From positions 11,279-23,665 of the forward strand of contig DKGG01000014.1 of the NCBI GenBank assembly GCA_002453155.1: DNA of 12,387 nucleotides, read 5' to 3'. Position 1 is the first letter of the stretch. Every line of letters begins with the position of its first letter. Both the position numbers and the translations under genes were made by a program. A model generated the notes under the pieces. The model searched no databases. It was not told the origin of the DNA and was given only the letters and a program-made list of their open reading frames with translations. This DNA is from Bdellovibrionaceae bacterium UBA6776 (GTDB lineage Bacteria > Bdellovibrionota > Bdellovibrionia > Bdellovibrionales > UBA1609). Positions 1 through 7,395 of the stretch are shown here, piece by piece.

Positions 1-32
1 GCATATCGGAAAAGGAAGCAGGTACCTTTTTG

Positions 33-2711
33 CTAAAAATCGAAGCCGAGGCGAAGATCTAAGGTGGAGTTGAAGAGAGAATCCTGTCCCTTATTAGAGA
101 AACTGTTCGTGGAATAAACAAAGTTGTAGTAGTGCCACTGCCCGTACCAGAAGGCACCCACCTTGAAATTTTGAGAAAGATAGTACGTAGACCCGAGCAA
201 TCCATCAAAAGCAAAAGTGGGTTTCACTTCAAAGGAGGCGGCTCCTGAACTCTTTGAAGAAAACGGAAATTGGTAACGCATATAGGATTGAAAACGCCAA
301 CGGCCTTTTGGAATTTCTCCCATAAGTCCCGCAGACAAGGTCATCATTTCATTTTGCTTCAACTCTAAGGAGTCGCTTTCGTTCAAATAAACAAAAGGAA
401 CGGTGTGCGACTGAACACCAATTCGAGGACCATAAAGCAGCGGCATTCCAAAAATTTTAAAAGGCGCCCACTTGAGCATCAGACCTTCTAAGGCCATCAT
501 CTGCCAGACGTAGGTATCTTTATCCAAACTTGCATTGTCGACCACAATCTCCCCGGGGATGATTTTATAACTAAGAACTCCGCCCCATCCGCTTTGAGAG
601 GCATAGCCAATCTCAAAATACTGCCCTAAGTTGTCATTTCTACTTTCCGAATCCAGAGTCCCAAGTTCATTTACCTGTTTGTAATTCACATAACTCATCC
701 CAGATCCAATCCAACTCCAAAAGGTCGCAAACCGTTGTTTGAATTCTTGGGTGAGCTTTTTCAAATCCTCCTTGGATTCAGGTTTAGCTTTTTCTTCACT
801 GGCCAACTTGCGCTTCACTTCTGCTTTCTTTTGAGCCAGACGCATTTGCTGTGCGATTTCCTTGGCTGAAATGCGACGGGACTTTGAAAATCCAGAAATA
901 GGTTTTCCCTTTCCATCCAAGGCCCGAACCCGCCAGTAGTAATCTTGATTGACGGAAAGTTTCAAATTGCGCTCAGGTTCTTTGCCTTTAACCACCGTGG
1001 GACGGCGGTATCCCGAATTTGTGGCCACTTGGAACTCGTAGTCTTTTGCAAAAAGGACTGGCGTAAATCCCACGCGAACGGGAATCTTTCCGCCTTTTTT
1101 CATTTTCTCAGGAACCACTTCCACCAAGTTTTCTTTGGGAGGCTCTAAGGTGATTTTCAATTTCTCTTGAGCGGACCATCGACTGGGCAGTTTGCCCGCC
1201 TTGTGAAGTTGGTATTTGTAACCGACAGAACTTGGATAAATTTTACCCTTTGGAAAGGAGGCATCTTGTTGCCGGAGAACCCGCCCGTCACCCAAATCAA
1301 TATTGATTTGGTCATAAAATGGTTTCAAGTCCGCGAAATAATCTCTCAAGAAACCCTTCTCCCATAAAAAGCTTCGGGTCTCTTCATCTGAGGCTCCATA
1401 TAAATACGGAGGATAAGCCAAGTTTTGAATGATCACTTCTCTCGCCAACTGTGGCTCCGGCGCCGTAATCATTTTTAAATCTTCTTTCACTTTAAAAGAT
1501 CGAGGCTTTGACCAATCCGACAAACGACCTTCCCCATAATCTGATCGGACACGAAGGAAGTATTGGCCTGGTGGCAAATCTTTCAACCAACTGGTCTGAT
1601 CAAAACTGTCATTGGCCAAAACCGTTTTAAATTCAGGATCTCCTGACAACTGTGCCCAAGTCTTTGGAAACGCCGAATCCCCTCGAACTTTAAACAAAGT
1701 GGGATGGTCCTTTCGGTATTCCGTTTTAAAAATTTCAGCTTCCAATGGCGCCAATATACGAGGCGGCTCCATAATGATTAAATTGAAGCTTTGAATGGCG
1801 GACACTTCGCCTTCATTTCCTCGGACACGATAATAAAGCTGACGGGATTTAGAAACAGACATGTCCACAGAAGTCTTGCCCACCACAGTTCGTCTGAGTG
1901 GACGGTCAAAGTTTGAAGTCTTAGAAAATTCCAAATTGAACTTTTGACTTTGAGAAACCTGCTGAGCTCCACCATAAATCCATTTGAATCTTAAAGATTG
2001 GGGGTCTTTAAAATAAAGAGTGCCCTCGGGGCTTGGATCGACGAACTGCAAGTCCAATTTTTCAACCTTAACGTCAGCAACTTTCTTCACGTCCTTGGGG
2101 AGTTCCAGCTGGCTGTTTTCGCCCAAAGACTTTACCTCGCCGTTGATCTCCACTTCCGCCGTTCCCTTAACCACCTGAAGGGTCGTTTTGTCTCCATCTT
2201 TTTTCAATACGATTTGAGCTTTAGAGTTTGTTTTTAGAAGGGTGGGTTTGCTCGCCCCCGTGTCGATGTAGACCTTCTCATTTTTGGCGACCTTTCCAAA
2301 TACGGTCCCAAAGTTTAAGTTCAAAAAGTTGGCATCCATCTCTCGACGTAAAACCACAAGAGAATTCTGAGTGACCGTCAACTGACTCTCACCCAGCTTC
2401 AAATCCGCAGAGGAGTTGTCACCTGCAAAAACGGAGTCGTTGTACTGAAGAGCTTGACCCTTCATGGCTTTTTGCCATGTAACTTCCTCGTCGAACTTTA
2501 AACGCACATCCCCCGACTGCGAAACAATCATCCCAATGCTTCCACTGCGATTGCGCATCCCGCTCCACAACCAATCATCAAAATACAAAGCACCACCCGC
2601 GAACAGCAAAAGCAATAGCGCAGCCAGCACCAAAACTTTTTCTGTTTTGTGCGAAGATTTACCCTTCGAACTCGAAGAGTTGTCGCTTTTTGGGGTTGCT
2701 TTTAAATCCAA
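33..2711 (-). CDS. FecR-domain protein with fibronectin-like modules and an outer-membrane-barrel-like C terminus
   Basis: An 892-residue envelope protein of unknown exact role. After a polar, Ser/Lys-rich N terminus there is one strong hydrophobic segment at about residues 26-44 (signal anchor or uncleaved signal). A FecR-like beta domain follows at about 60-205 (GSIGMIVSQSGDVRL, NFGTVFGKVAK, LQVVKGTAEVEI). Fibronectin/Ig-like modules lie at about 225-420 and 480-630, with repeated YYRVRG, YFLRVRS and YYWRVRA strands. A Lys/Glu-rich helical stretch spans about 625-665. Residues about 670-892 alternate aromatic and polar residues like beta strands and end in Phe (DLRLGFDF), as outer-membrane barrels do. 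The start is TTG with AAGGA seven bases upstream and no in-frame ATG nearby. The thioredoxin/TPR gene lies 88 bases upstream on the same strand and may share its transcript. FecR domains often serve in sigma-factor signalling, but no sigma or FecI gene is next to it, so a structural or scaffold role is equally plausible. Confidence 0.85.
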   Translation of the reverse strand: MDLKATPKSDNSSSSKGKSSHKTEKVLVLAALLLLLFAGGALYFDDWLWSGMRNRSGSIGMIVSQSGDVRLKFDEEVTWQKAMKGQALQYNDSVFAGDNSSADLKLGESQLTVTQNSLVVLRREMDANFLNLNFGTVFGKVAKNEKVYIDTGASKPTLLKTNSKAQIVLKKDGDKTTLQVVKGTAEVEINGEVKSLGENSQLELPKDVKKVADVKVEKLDLQFVDPSPEGTLYFKDPQSLRFKWIYGGAQQVSQSQKFNLEFSKTSNFDRPLRRTVVGKTSVDMSVSKSRQLYYRVRGNEGEVSAIQSFNLIIMEPPRILAPLEAEIFKTEYRKDHPTLFKVRGDSAFPKTWAQLSGDPEFKTVLANDSFDQTSWLKDLPPGQYFLRVRSDYGEGRLSDWSKPRSFKVKEDLKMITAPEPQLAREVIIQNLAYPPYLYGASDEETRSFLWEKGFLRDYFADLKPFYDQINIDLGDGRVLRQQDASFPKGKIYPSSVGYKYQLHKAGKLPSRWSAQEKLKITLEPPKENLVEVVPEKMKKGGKIPVRVGFTPVLFAKDYEFQVATNSGYRRPTVVKGKEPERNLKLSVNQDYYWRVRALDGKGKPISGFSKSRRISAKEIAQQMRLAQKKAEVKRKLASEEKAKPESKEDLKKLTQEFKQRFATFWSWIGSGMSYVNYKQVNELGTLDSESRNDNLGQYFEIGYASQSGWGGVLSYKIIPGEIVVDNASLDKDTYVWQMMALEGLMLKWAPFKIFGMPLLYGPRIGVQSHTVPFVYLNESDSLELKQNEMMTLSAGLMGEIPKGRWRFQSYMRYQFPFSSKSSGAASFEVKPTFAFDGLLGSTYYLSQNFKVGAFWYGQWHYYNFVYSTNSFSNKGQDSLFNSTLDLRLGFDF

Positions 2712-2718
2712 AAAATTT

Positions 2719-2723
2719 TCCTT
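2719..2723 (-). promoter_or_regulatory. Ribosome binding site AAGGA deciding a TTG start
   Basis: On the minus strand AAGGA sits seven bases before the TTG at 2711-2709. This supports TTG as the true start of the FecR-domain gene. There is no competing in-frame ATG immediately upstream. Confidence 0.6.
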
Positions 2724-2731
2724 TTTCGAAG

Positions 2732-2751
2732 CAAAAAATCTTCTTTTTGCT
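2732..2751. other. Small A/T-rich hairpin between the thioredoxin and FecR genes
   Basis: GCAAAAA and TTTTTGC form a perfect 7-bp stem around a 6-base loop in the 88-base gap between the two minus-strand genes. The stem is AT-rich and has no long U tract following it, so it is at best a weak attenuator. It does not clearly separate the two genes into different transcripts. Confidence 0.25.
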
Positions 2752-2799
2752 TACCTATCTATCGGAAAATCCTACGGAATATTCGATCTGACTTAAGGC

Positions 2800-4482
2800 T
2801 TAATTTGTTCTTAAATCCGCCTCCAGCTTGCGAATCCGTTGAAGGATTGTTTGCGATCGAGAATCCTTGTCCCCATCAAGCTTTAGTCGAGCGTATGCGT
2901 TTTTAATCACGTCTTTGGCCTGGTCCTTTTGCCCCATTTTTTTAAGAACTTCCACATAGACCCATGCGGAACCAAACCAATTGAAGTCATAAGAAGCTTC
3001 CATGGCGCGCTTCGCCCAGACCTTTGCCTGGTCCAGATTTTTGCGCTCCGACATCAAGAATCGAGAGTAACGCTGAAGAAAGGTGGGATCTTCAGGATAC
3101 TTCTCCACCAATTTTCTATAAACCTTTTCAACCAAGGAAAGATCGTACTCCTTTGCACACGCCAACATCCCTTGAGAAGCAAAACGTGGAGTCTTTAGAC
3201 TGGAGAACGAAATCATTTTCTCAAAAGTTTCGGCGCAGTCTTTGGCGAGATTTTTGGTCTTTTTCTTGTCGCCTTGGGACTCATAAAACTTCATTTGCGC
3301 ATAATACTCTTCCGCAAGACGACCCAATTTTTCAGCCGCATTTTGATCTTTGGCATCTAAGATTTCGCCAGCGCGACTTTTAAGTTTTTCAGTCTCTGTT
3401 TTGCAAATTTCTTTGTTCTTTTCGGAGCCGCAAATATCCATCAAATAAAAAGGAAAGGAGCTCGAGTCCCGAGAGGCATTTAGAACCTTCAGTTTATAGT
3501 CTTCCTCACTCATTCCTTTGGCAATCAAATCCTCTTTGCGCTGATCCAACCAAGAGGACATCAAAAACTCAGGAACCTGATCGGTTGAAATTTTCTGAAG
3601 AAAGTCTCCGTCCCTTTTTGCCAAAGCGGATTCAAGAACAAATTCCAAATCTCTCTTTTGTTCTTTTTCAAACTGAAGCGTCAGAAAATCTTTGGACCTC
3701 TGTAGCCAATCACCTGCGAGACGCGCTAAGACTTTTTTTCGAACCTCGGAATAGCTTGAATTCAAGTAGGGGGAAACCCTCTCCCACCAAGCCTTTAAAG
3801 AAGCCATTGTAAGATCTTGCCTGAAACGGCTGATCTCTTGAAAGTCTGAATTCAAAAGAATAAAACTGGGGTACTCCTGAAAAGGGACTTCCTTTTCAAA
3901 ACTTGCTGACACTTGTGAGTCCCCATCCACATAGGCCTTAAAAAGTCCTTTGGAGAACTCTTCGAACGCTTTGGTGCCTATCAAATATTCTTTGGCCTGA
4001 TTGCACGAAGAACACCAATCGGTTGAAATCATCAAAAACACAGGCTTCCCCGCTTCTTTTGCTTTAGCCTTGAGCTCCTGATAATTCCCTTCGACAAAAC
4101 CCGAGAGCAACTGTTTATGGATTTGTTCTTTCATTTCAACAAGCCCCGGGCGAAGAGGCTCTGGCTTTTTCCCTTTGGGAAGATTCACCACAGTCAACGT
4201 AAGAGCATTGGTTTTACAGCGAGTTTTTTTGTCGTCACAGATATTAAAGACCAGATTGGAAGTTCCCGTTTTTAAAAACTGGCAGGAAATTTCATTCTTC
4301 TCTTTCGAAACAACATTGGCACTTTCGCAACTTTGATCCGCAGCCAATTCAAAGTGGTATCCTTCCAAAGGTTTAAAATGGACCACTTCGTTTTCAAAAG
4401 CTTCCGGAGAAAAATCTTGAACTTGTGCAGCAGCCATCCCACCCCAGATCATTACTCCTAACAAAATATTGAACTTCCTCAT
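2800..4482 (-). CDS. Periplasmic thioredoxin-like protein with C-terminal TPR-like helices
   Basis: A 560-residue exported protein. Residues 1-20 are a Sec signal peptide (basic MRK, hydrophobic core, GMAAAQ, probable cleavage near residue 19). An N-terminal beta-like domain carries four cysteines (C52, C67, C82, C89) that could form disulfides. Residues about 130-235 are a thioredoxin fold: KPVFLMISTDWCSSC gives the CxxC pair C157/C160, and the cis-Pro region is probably VPFQEYPSFILLN. The rest is helical, with TPR-like repeats from about 400 to 540 (YRKLVEKYPEDPTFLQRYSRF, WAKRAMEASYDFNWFGSAW). A role in thiol redox or folding of exported proteins is inferred from the CxxC motif, signal peptide and TPR scaffold; the partner is unknown. 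The start is ATG with AGAGGA seven bases upstream. It is first in a probable two-gene unit with the FecR/barrel protein. Confidence 0.85.
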   Translation of the reverse strand: MRKFNILLGVMIWGGMAAAQVQDFSPEAFENEVVHFKPLEGYHFELAADQSCESANVVSKEKNEISCQFLKTGTSNLVFNICDDKKTRCKTNALTLTVVNLPKGKKPEPLRPGLVEMKEQIHKQLLSGFVEGNYQELKAKAKEAGKPVFLMISTDWCSSCNQAKEYLIGTKAFEEFSKGLFKAYVDGDSQVSASFEKEVPFQEYPSFILLNSDFQEISRFRQDLTMASLKAWWERVSPYLNSSYSEVRKKVLARLAGDWLQRSKDFLTLQFEKEQKRDLEFVLESALAKRDGDFLQKISTDQVPEFLMSSWLDQRKEDLIAKGMSEEDYKLKVLNASRDSSSFPFYLMDICGSEKNKEICKTETEKLKSRAGEILDAKDQNAAEKLGRLAEEYYAQMKFYESQGDKKKTKNLAKDCAETFEKMISFSSLKTPRFASQGMLACAKEYDLSLVEKVYRKLVEKYPEDPTFLQRYSRFLMSERKNLDQAKVWAKRAMEASYDFNWFGSAWVYVEVLKKMGQKDQAKDVIKNAYARLKLDGDKDSRSQTILQRIRKLEADLRTN

Positions 4483-4489
4483 TTTTAAA

Positions 4490-4495
4490 TCCTCT
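4490..4495 (-). promoter_or_regulatory. Ribosome binding site AGAGGA for the thioredoxin/TPR gene
   Basis: AGAGGA on the minus strand lies seven bases before the ATG at 4482-4480, close to ideal spacing. It supports this start and hence the full signal peptide. Confidence 0.6.
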
Positions 4496-4529
4496 TTATT
4501 TTGAACAACTTTAAGACAATTCTGTGGCG

Positions 4530-4558
4530 TGTATATAAAAGTATGAAATCTCTCCGAA
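4530..4558 (-). promoter_or_regulatory. Candidate sigma70-like promoter for the thioredoxin/FecR unit
   Basis: On the minus strand TTCGGA (4558-4553) and TATACA (4535-4530) are separated by 17 bases and sit about 50 bases upstream of the ATG. The -10 element is fair and the -35 is weak. It lies in the 223-base divergent region between 4483 and 4705. I see no equally convincing promoter for the plus-strand gene there. Confidence 0.3.
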
Positions 4559-4705
4559 AGTCACGACCAATAAATCAACAACACTTGCCCCTGTCCATAG
4601 AAAAAAAGATCGACAGTTCTCAAAATATCCACAGGCCGAACCAGACTAAAATCGGGCTCAGCAAGCTGGCTCAAGATCTAGTTTGGGCCTGCCGTTTGAG
4701 ATCTC

Positions 4706-6574
4706 ATGAAAATATCAATTCAAGCCTTCCTATTTATCAACCTGGTCTTTTCCGGTTTTTCCGTCTTGGCGGCAAACAACACTCCAAACTACTGGAACTG
4801 TAAAAACCGGGCCTTTGGAAGTTGGGGATCCATTGGATACTACGCCGACTCCTGTGATGTAGACCCTTTTGTGGATCGCAATCAAATGAAGAGGATCTAT
4901 GGGCCGGTGGTGATTCCAAACAAGGGATCCACCGCGCAAATCAACAAATATATGTCAGAGATGTATCCCGTCGTTCGCGATGTCTCAAAGTTTTACATTC
5001 AATCGCGAAAGCCCGGAGTGAGTGCGGCTGAGATCAAGGCCTTTCAAGATGCCATCTATGCTTTGGTTCACCAAGAAAGTTTTTGGAGTCACTACCGAAA
5101 CACTTCAAGCACCAACCTTAAAATGATTCGCGGAGATGTGGGACACGGTCACGGCTTGATGCAAGTGGATGACCGCCACCACTTTGTCAGCATCAAAAAT
5201 GGTGTGGGCGCAAACCTAGGAATTCATTTCGCCTACGCCTTGGATATCTATTACCAAGCCTGGCAAGCCGCGCCCTCAAAATCCTGTGTCTCCAGCCCGT
5301 CAAATTGGTTGGCCCGCACTCGCTCAGCCTACAGCGCCTACAACGGCGGGATGGGAAGCATCTGTCGCTGGACAAATCCCAAACATACTTGGGCCCGAAA
5401 TGACAAAAACTTTTTAGACAAATACAACCAAAGGCAATGGTTGAAATACGTTGCAGACACCAACCGTAAAGCCTCCATCAACATCGGATGTCTTTCCCAA
5501 GGTCAAGAAAACTGTCCCGTGGAAGGCGGAACTCCCCCACCCACTCCAAACCCGGCACCTACGCCGACGCCCACTCCAACCCCTCCACCAGTGTCTGACG
5601 TGGATTACGCAAAGGATGTCTTTTATAAAAACTCCAAAGGACTGTTCTGCGCCTACAATGACGACAAACTGCTTTGCCTTCCCAACTACAGAGATGCTGC
5701 GTGCATAAACTCTCTCCTTGGGCGAAACATTCAAGTGGCAGTTCCCTTTAAATCCACCTACCGTGAAGTTCCCATTGAAGTTCTGGACCGCAATAAAATC
5801 TGTAAAGAAAACATCCCCGGATTGCTTGAAATCGGATCTTCTTTGAAGGTTCTCAAAAACATTAACCTGCGACGATCGCCTGCGGGAAGTTTGATTAAAA
5901 CTTTAAAAGATGGATCTGAGTATCAGGTCCTTGATTTTGAAGTGAAAAACGATGGCGTTCAAACGCGCTTTTACAAAGTGGCTTCTGGATCTTCACAAGG
6001 CTACTTCTACGCCGGCGACTTGAAAAATTACAAAGAGTGGGCCGTAGAAGCTCAGGCAGGAGCACCCTCTCAAGAAATCGCCAAAGTTGGAGATCTCATT
6101 CGCATTCTAAACTCTGTGGGAATCAATCAGCGCACAACGCCTGGTGGAAAATTGATTCAAAGAGTCCCAAAGAATACTGTGGTTAAAGTTTCTGAGATCA
6201 AATTCAGCGGATCGAACAACTACCTCTATTACAAAGTTTCTTACAATGGAAGAGACGGCTACATCTATGCCGGTCAAGGTTTCCCCATTTCCACCTACGC
6301 TTCATGGGCCAAGGTTGAAGCCGCAGTGAACGTGGCATCCGTGCAACAGGTTATGATTCAAGCTCCAGTTTATTACGCCAACTTGATGAGCTGTGATTCC
6401 AACGGTTGCGAAAAAAGCGAGAACTTCGTTCCCGGACCCAAAATGGATGCAAAGCCCGAAGATCGTGTTCTTGAGATTCTCCAAACCTCTTCCACCGGCT
6501 GGTCTCTGGTGAGACATCCTTCTTCTGGAAAACAAGGCTGGATCCAATCCTCTGACTTAGGAGCTGCACAGTGA
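4706..6574 (+). CDS. Secreted lysozyme/lytic-transglycosylase-like protein with three SH3-like domains
   Basis: A 622-residue exported peptidoglycan-active enzyme. Residues 1-23 are a signal peptide ending in SVLAA. Residues about 110-250 resemble an SLT/goose-lysozyme-like fold: ALVHQESFW gives the candidate catalytic Glu124, GHGLMQVDD (148-156) matches the family G-L-M-Q motif, and SAYNGGMGS (210-218) matches the Y-N-G motif. A Pro/Thr linker (about 274-297, GTPPPTPNPAP then PT repeats) joins a cysteine-containing region (C315, C324, C333, C366). Three bacterial SH3-like modules follow at about 378-440 (INLRRSPAG), 462-525 (GINQRTTPGG) and 548-618 (ending GKQGWIQSSDLG), expected to bind cell wall. 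The likely activity is cleavage of the glycan strand in the periplasm, in the prey wall or in self wall; which one cannot be read from sequence. The SD before ATG is poor, but the signal peptide begins exactly there. The gene ends in a GTGA overlap with the next gene. Confidence 0.85.
   Translation: MKISIQAFLFINLVFSGFSVLAANNTPNYWNCKNRAFGSWGSIGYYADSCDVDPFVDRNQMKRIYGPVVIPNKGSTAQINKYMSEMYPVVRDVSKFYIQSRKPGVSAAEIKAFQDAIYALVHQESFWSHYRNTSSTNLKMIRGDVGHGHGLMQVDDRHHFVSIKNGVGANLGIHFAYALDIYYQAWQAAPSKSCVSSPSNWLARTRSAYSAYNGGMGSICRWTNPKHTWARNDKNFLDKYNQRQWLKYVADTNRKASINIGCLSQGQENCPVEGGTPPPTPNPAPTPTPTPTPPPVSDVDYAKDVFYKNSKGLFCAYNDDKLLCLPNYRDAACINSLLGRNIQVAVPFKSTYREVPIEVLDRNKICKENIPGLLEIGSSLKVLKNINLRRSPAGSLIKTLKDGSEYQVLDFEVKNDGVQTRFYKVASGSSQGYFYAGDLKNYKEWAVEAQAGAPSQEIAKVGDLIRILNSVGINQRTTPGGKLIQRVPKNTVVKVSEIKFSGSNNYLYYKVSYNGRDGYIYAGQGFPISTYASWAKVEAAVNVASVQQVMIQAPVYYANLMSCDSNGCEKSENFVPGPKMDAKPEDRVLEILQTSSTGWSLVRHPSSGKQGWIQSSDLGAAQ
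6559..6563 (+). promoter_or_regulatory. Ribosome binding site AGGAG deciding a GTG start
   Basis: AGGAG lies seven bases before the GTG at 6571, inside the 3' end of the preceding gene. The alternative ATG at 6580 would be 16 bases away. Spacing and the GTGA stop/start overlap both favour GTG. Confidence 0.6.
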
Positions 6575-7395
6575 AAGAAATGAAATTGATTGTCCCCTTT
6601 GTGGGAGTGGCATTGATTCTGGCAGCTCTCCGGCTGACTTCAACCTCAGAAGAAAATCCCCAGCGTGGAGTGGCTTCGCAGACTGTGCCGAATAATCTGC
6701 CTGCCAAAAATCAAAGCAGTAAAAAAATGGCAGCCCTTAAAAAGAAGCTTTTGAAAAATGTAAAACCTCAAACGCTTCAAAAAATTTCTCAAACGAAAAA
6801 AACCTCGTTTTCATTAGAGAGTTATCGAGAAACCCTTCATCGGGTCAAATCCTGCTACGACAACGAAAACTGTCGTTACGACAAGTCGGATCCAAAATCT
6901 TATGAGTTTGCCATTGGGAAAGACTTGGCTCGCCGAATTGAGCGCTTAAAAGGATACATCCAAAGGACCCAATTGGAAGACGATCAAGTCTCTCAAATTG
7001 GACGCGAGTTTCTTGAGGTGTCTGATGGATACGTAAAGGAAGCTGCGTTGGACTTGATTTCTTCTCAACCTCCTTCCGTCCAAAATAGGGATTCCATTTT
7101 GGACAATGTTGTAAAAAGCTACGACGAAAAACTGATTCCGCAAGCCTTGATGGAATTGAACAAATATCCAGACGCACACTCGCAAATGGTGATCGCCGGA
7201 GCCATTGGCGAAACTTTGTCTCAAGGGAGTTTTCGCGTAAAGCAAAAGCTGGCTGAGCACTCTTCGGCATTGATCAATAGCCATACCTACGAAAACTACA
7301 AAGAAGTGGCGAAAAATCTGCCTCCTGATTCTCCAGTAAAGTCCTATTTGGATTCAGCCTTGAATGAATACCGAATGAAAAACATGGGTGGCTAA
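6571..7395 (+). CDS. Exported helical protein of unknown function, coupled to the wall enzyme
   Basis: A 274-residue protein I do not recognise. Residues 5-20 (KLIVPFVGVALILAAL) form a single hydrophobic N-terminal segment, either a signal anchor or a signal peptide without a clear AxA site. A low-complexity basic stretch (about 45-80, rich in Lys/Gln/Ser) leads to a predicted all-helical body of about 190 residues with regular helices (LIPQALMELNKYPDAHSQMV). A cysteine pair, C95 and C101 (SCYDNENC), could form a disulfide. The body may be a short HEAT/ARM-like helical repeat, but this is a guess from helix spacing. The start GTG overlaps the TGA of the lysozyme-like gene in a GTGA motif with AGGAG upstream, so translation is probably coupled. 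A helper, inhibitor or localisation partner of that enzyme is a reasonable inference. Its stop TAA at 7393-7395 overlaps the stop of the convergent antiporter gene. Confidence 0.75.
   Translation: MKEMKLIVPFVGVALILAALRLTSTSEENPQRGVASQTVPNNLPAKNQSSKKMAALKKKLLKNVKPQTLQKISQTKKTSFSLESYRETLHRVKSCYDNENCRYDKSDPKSYEFAIGKDLARRIERLKGYIQRTQLEDDQVSQIGREFLEVSDGYVKEAALDLISSQPPSVQNRDSILDNVVKSYDEKLIPQALMELNKYPDAHSQMVIAGAIGETLSQGSFRVKQKLAEHSSALINSHTYENYKEVAKNLPPDSPVKSYLDSALNEYRMKNMGG

Noticed and set aside
7..32. Possible terminator after the FecR-domain gene (AAAAGG/CCTTTT arms)
   Set aside because: The stem is only about six bp, is A/T-rich, and lacks a clean U tract on the minus strand.
4698..4705. GAGATCTC palindrome just before the lysozyme-like gene
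   Set aside because: An eight-base palindrome is expected by chance and has no second supporting element.
4501..4803. Plus-strand 100-codon frame overlapping the start of the lysozyme-like gene
   Set aside because: It lies largely in the divergent promoter region, has no family features, and overlaps a clear signal peptide in another frame.
5414..5734. Antisense open frames over the Pro/Thr linker and other coding genes
   Set aside because: These are typical shadows: the sense strand has a signal peptide, catalytic motifs and SH3 modules, while the antisense peptides are Arg/Trp-rich without motifs.
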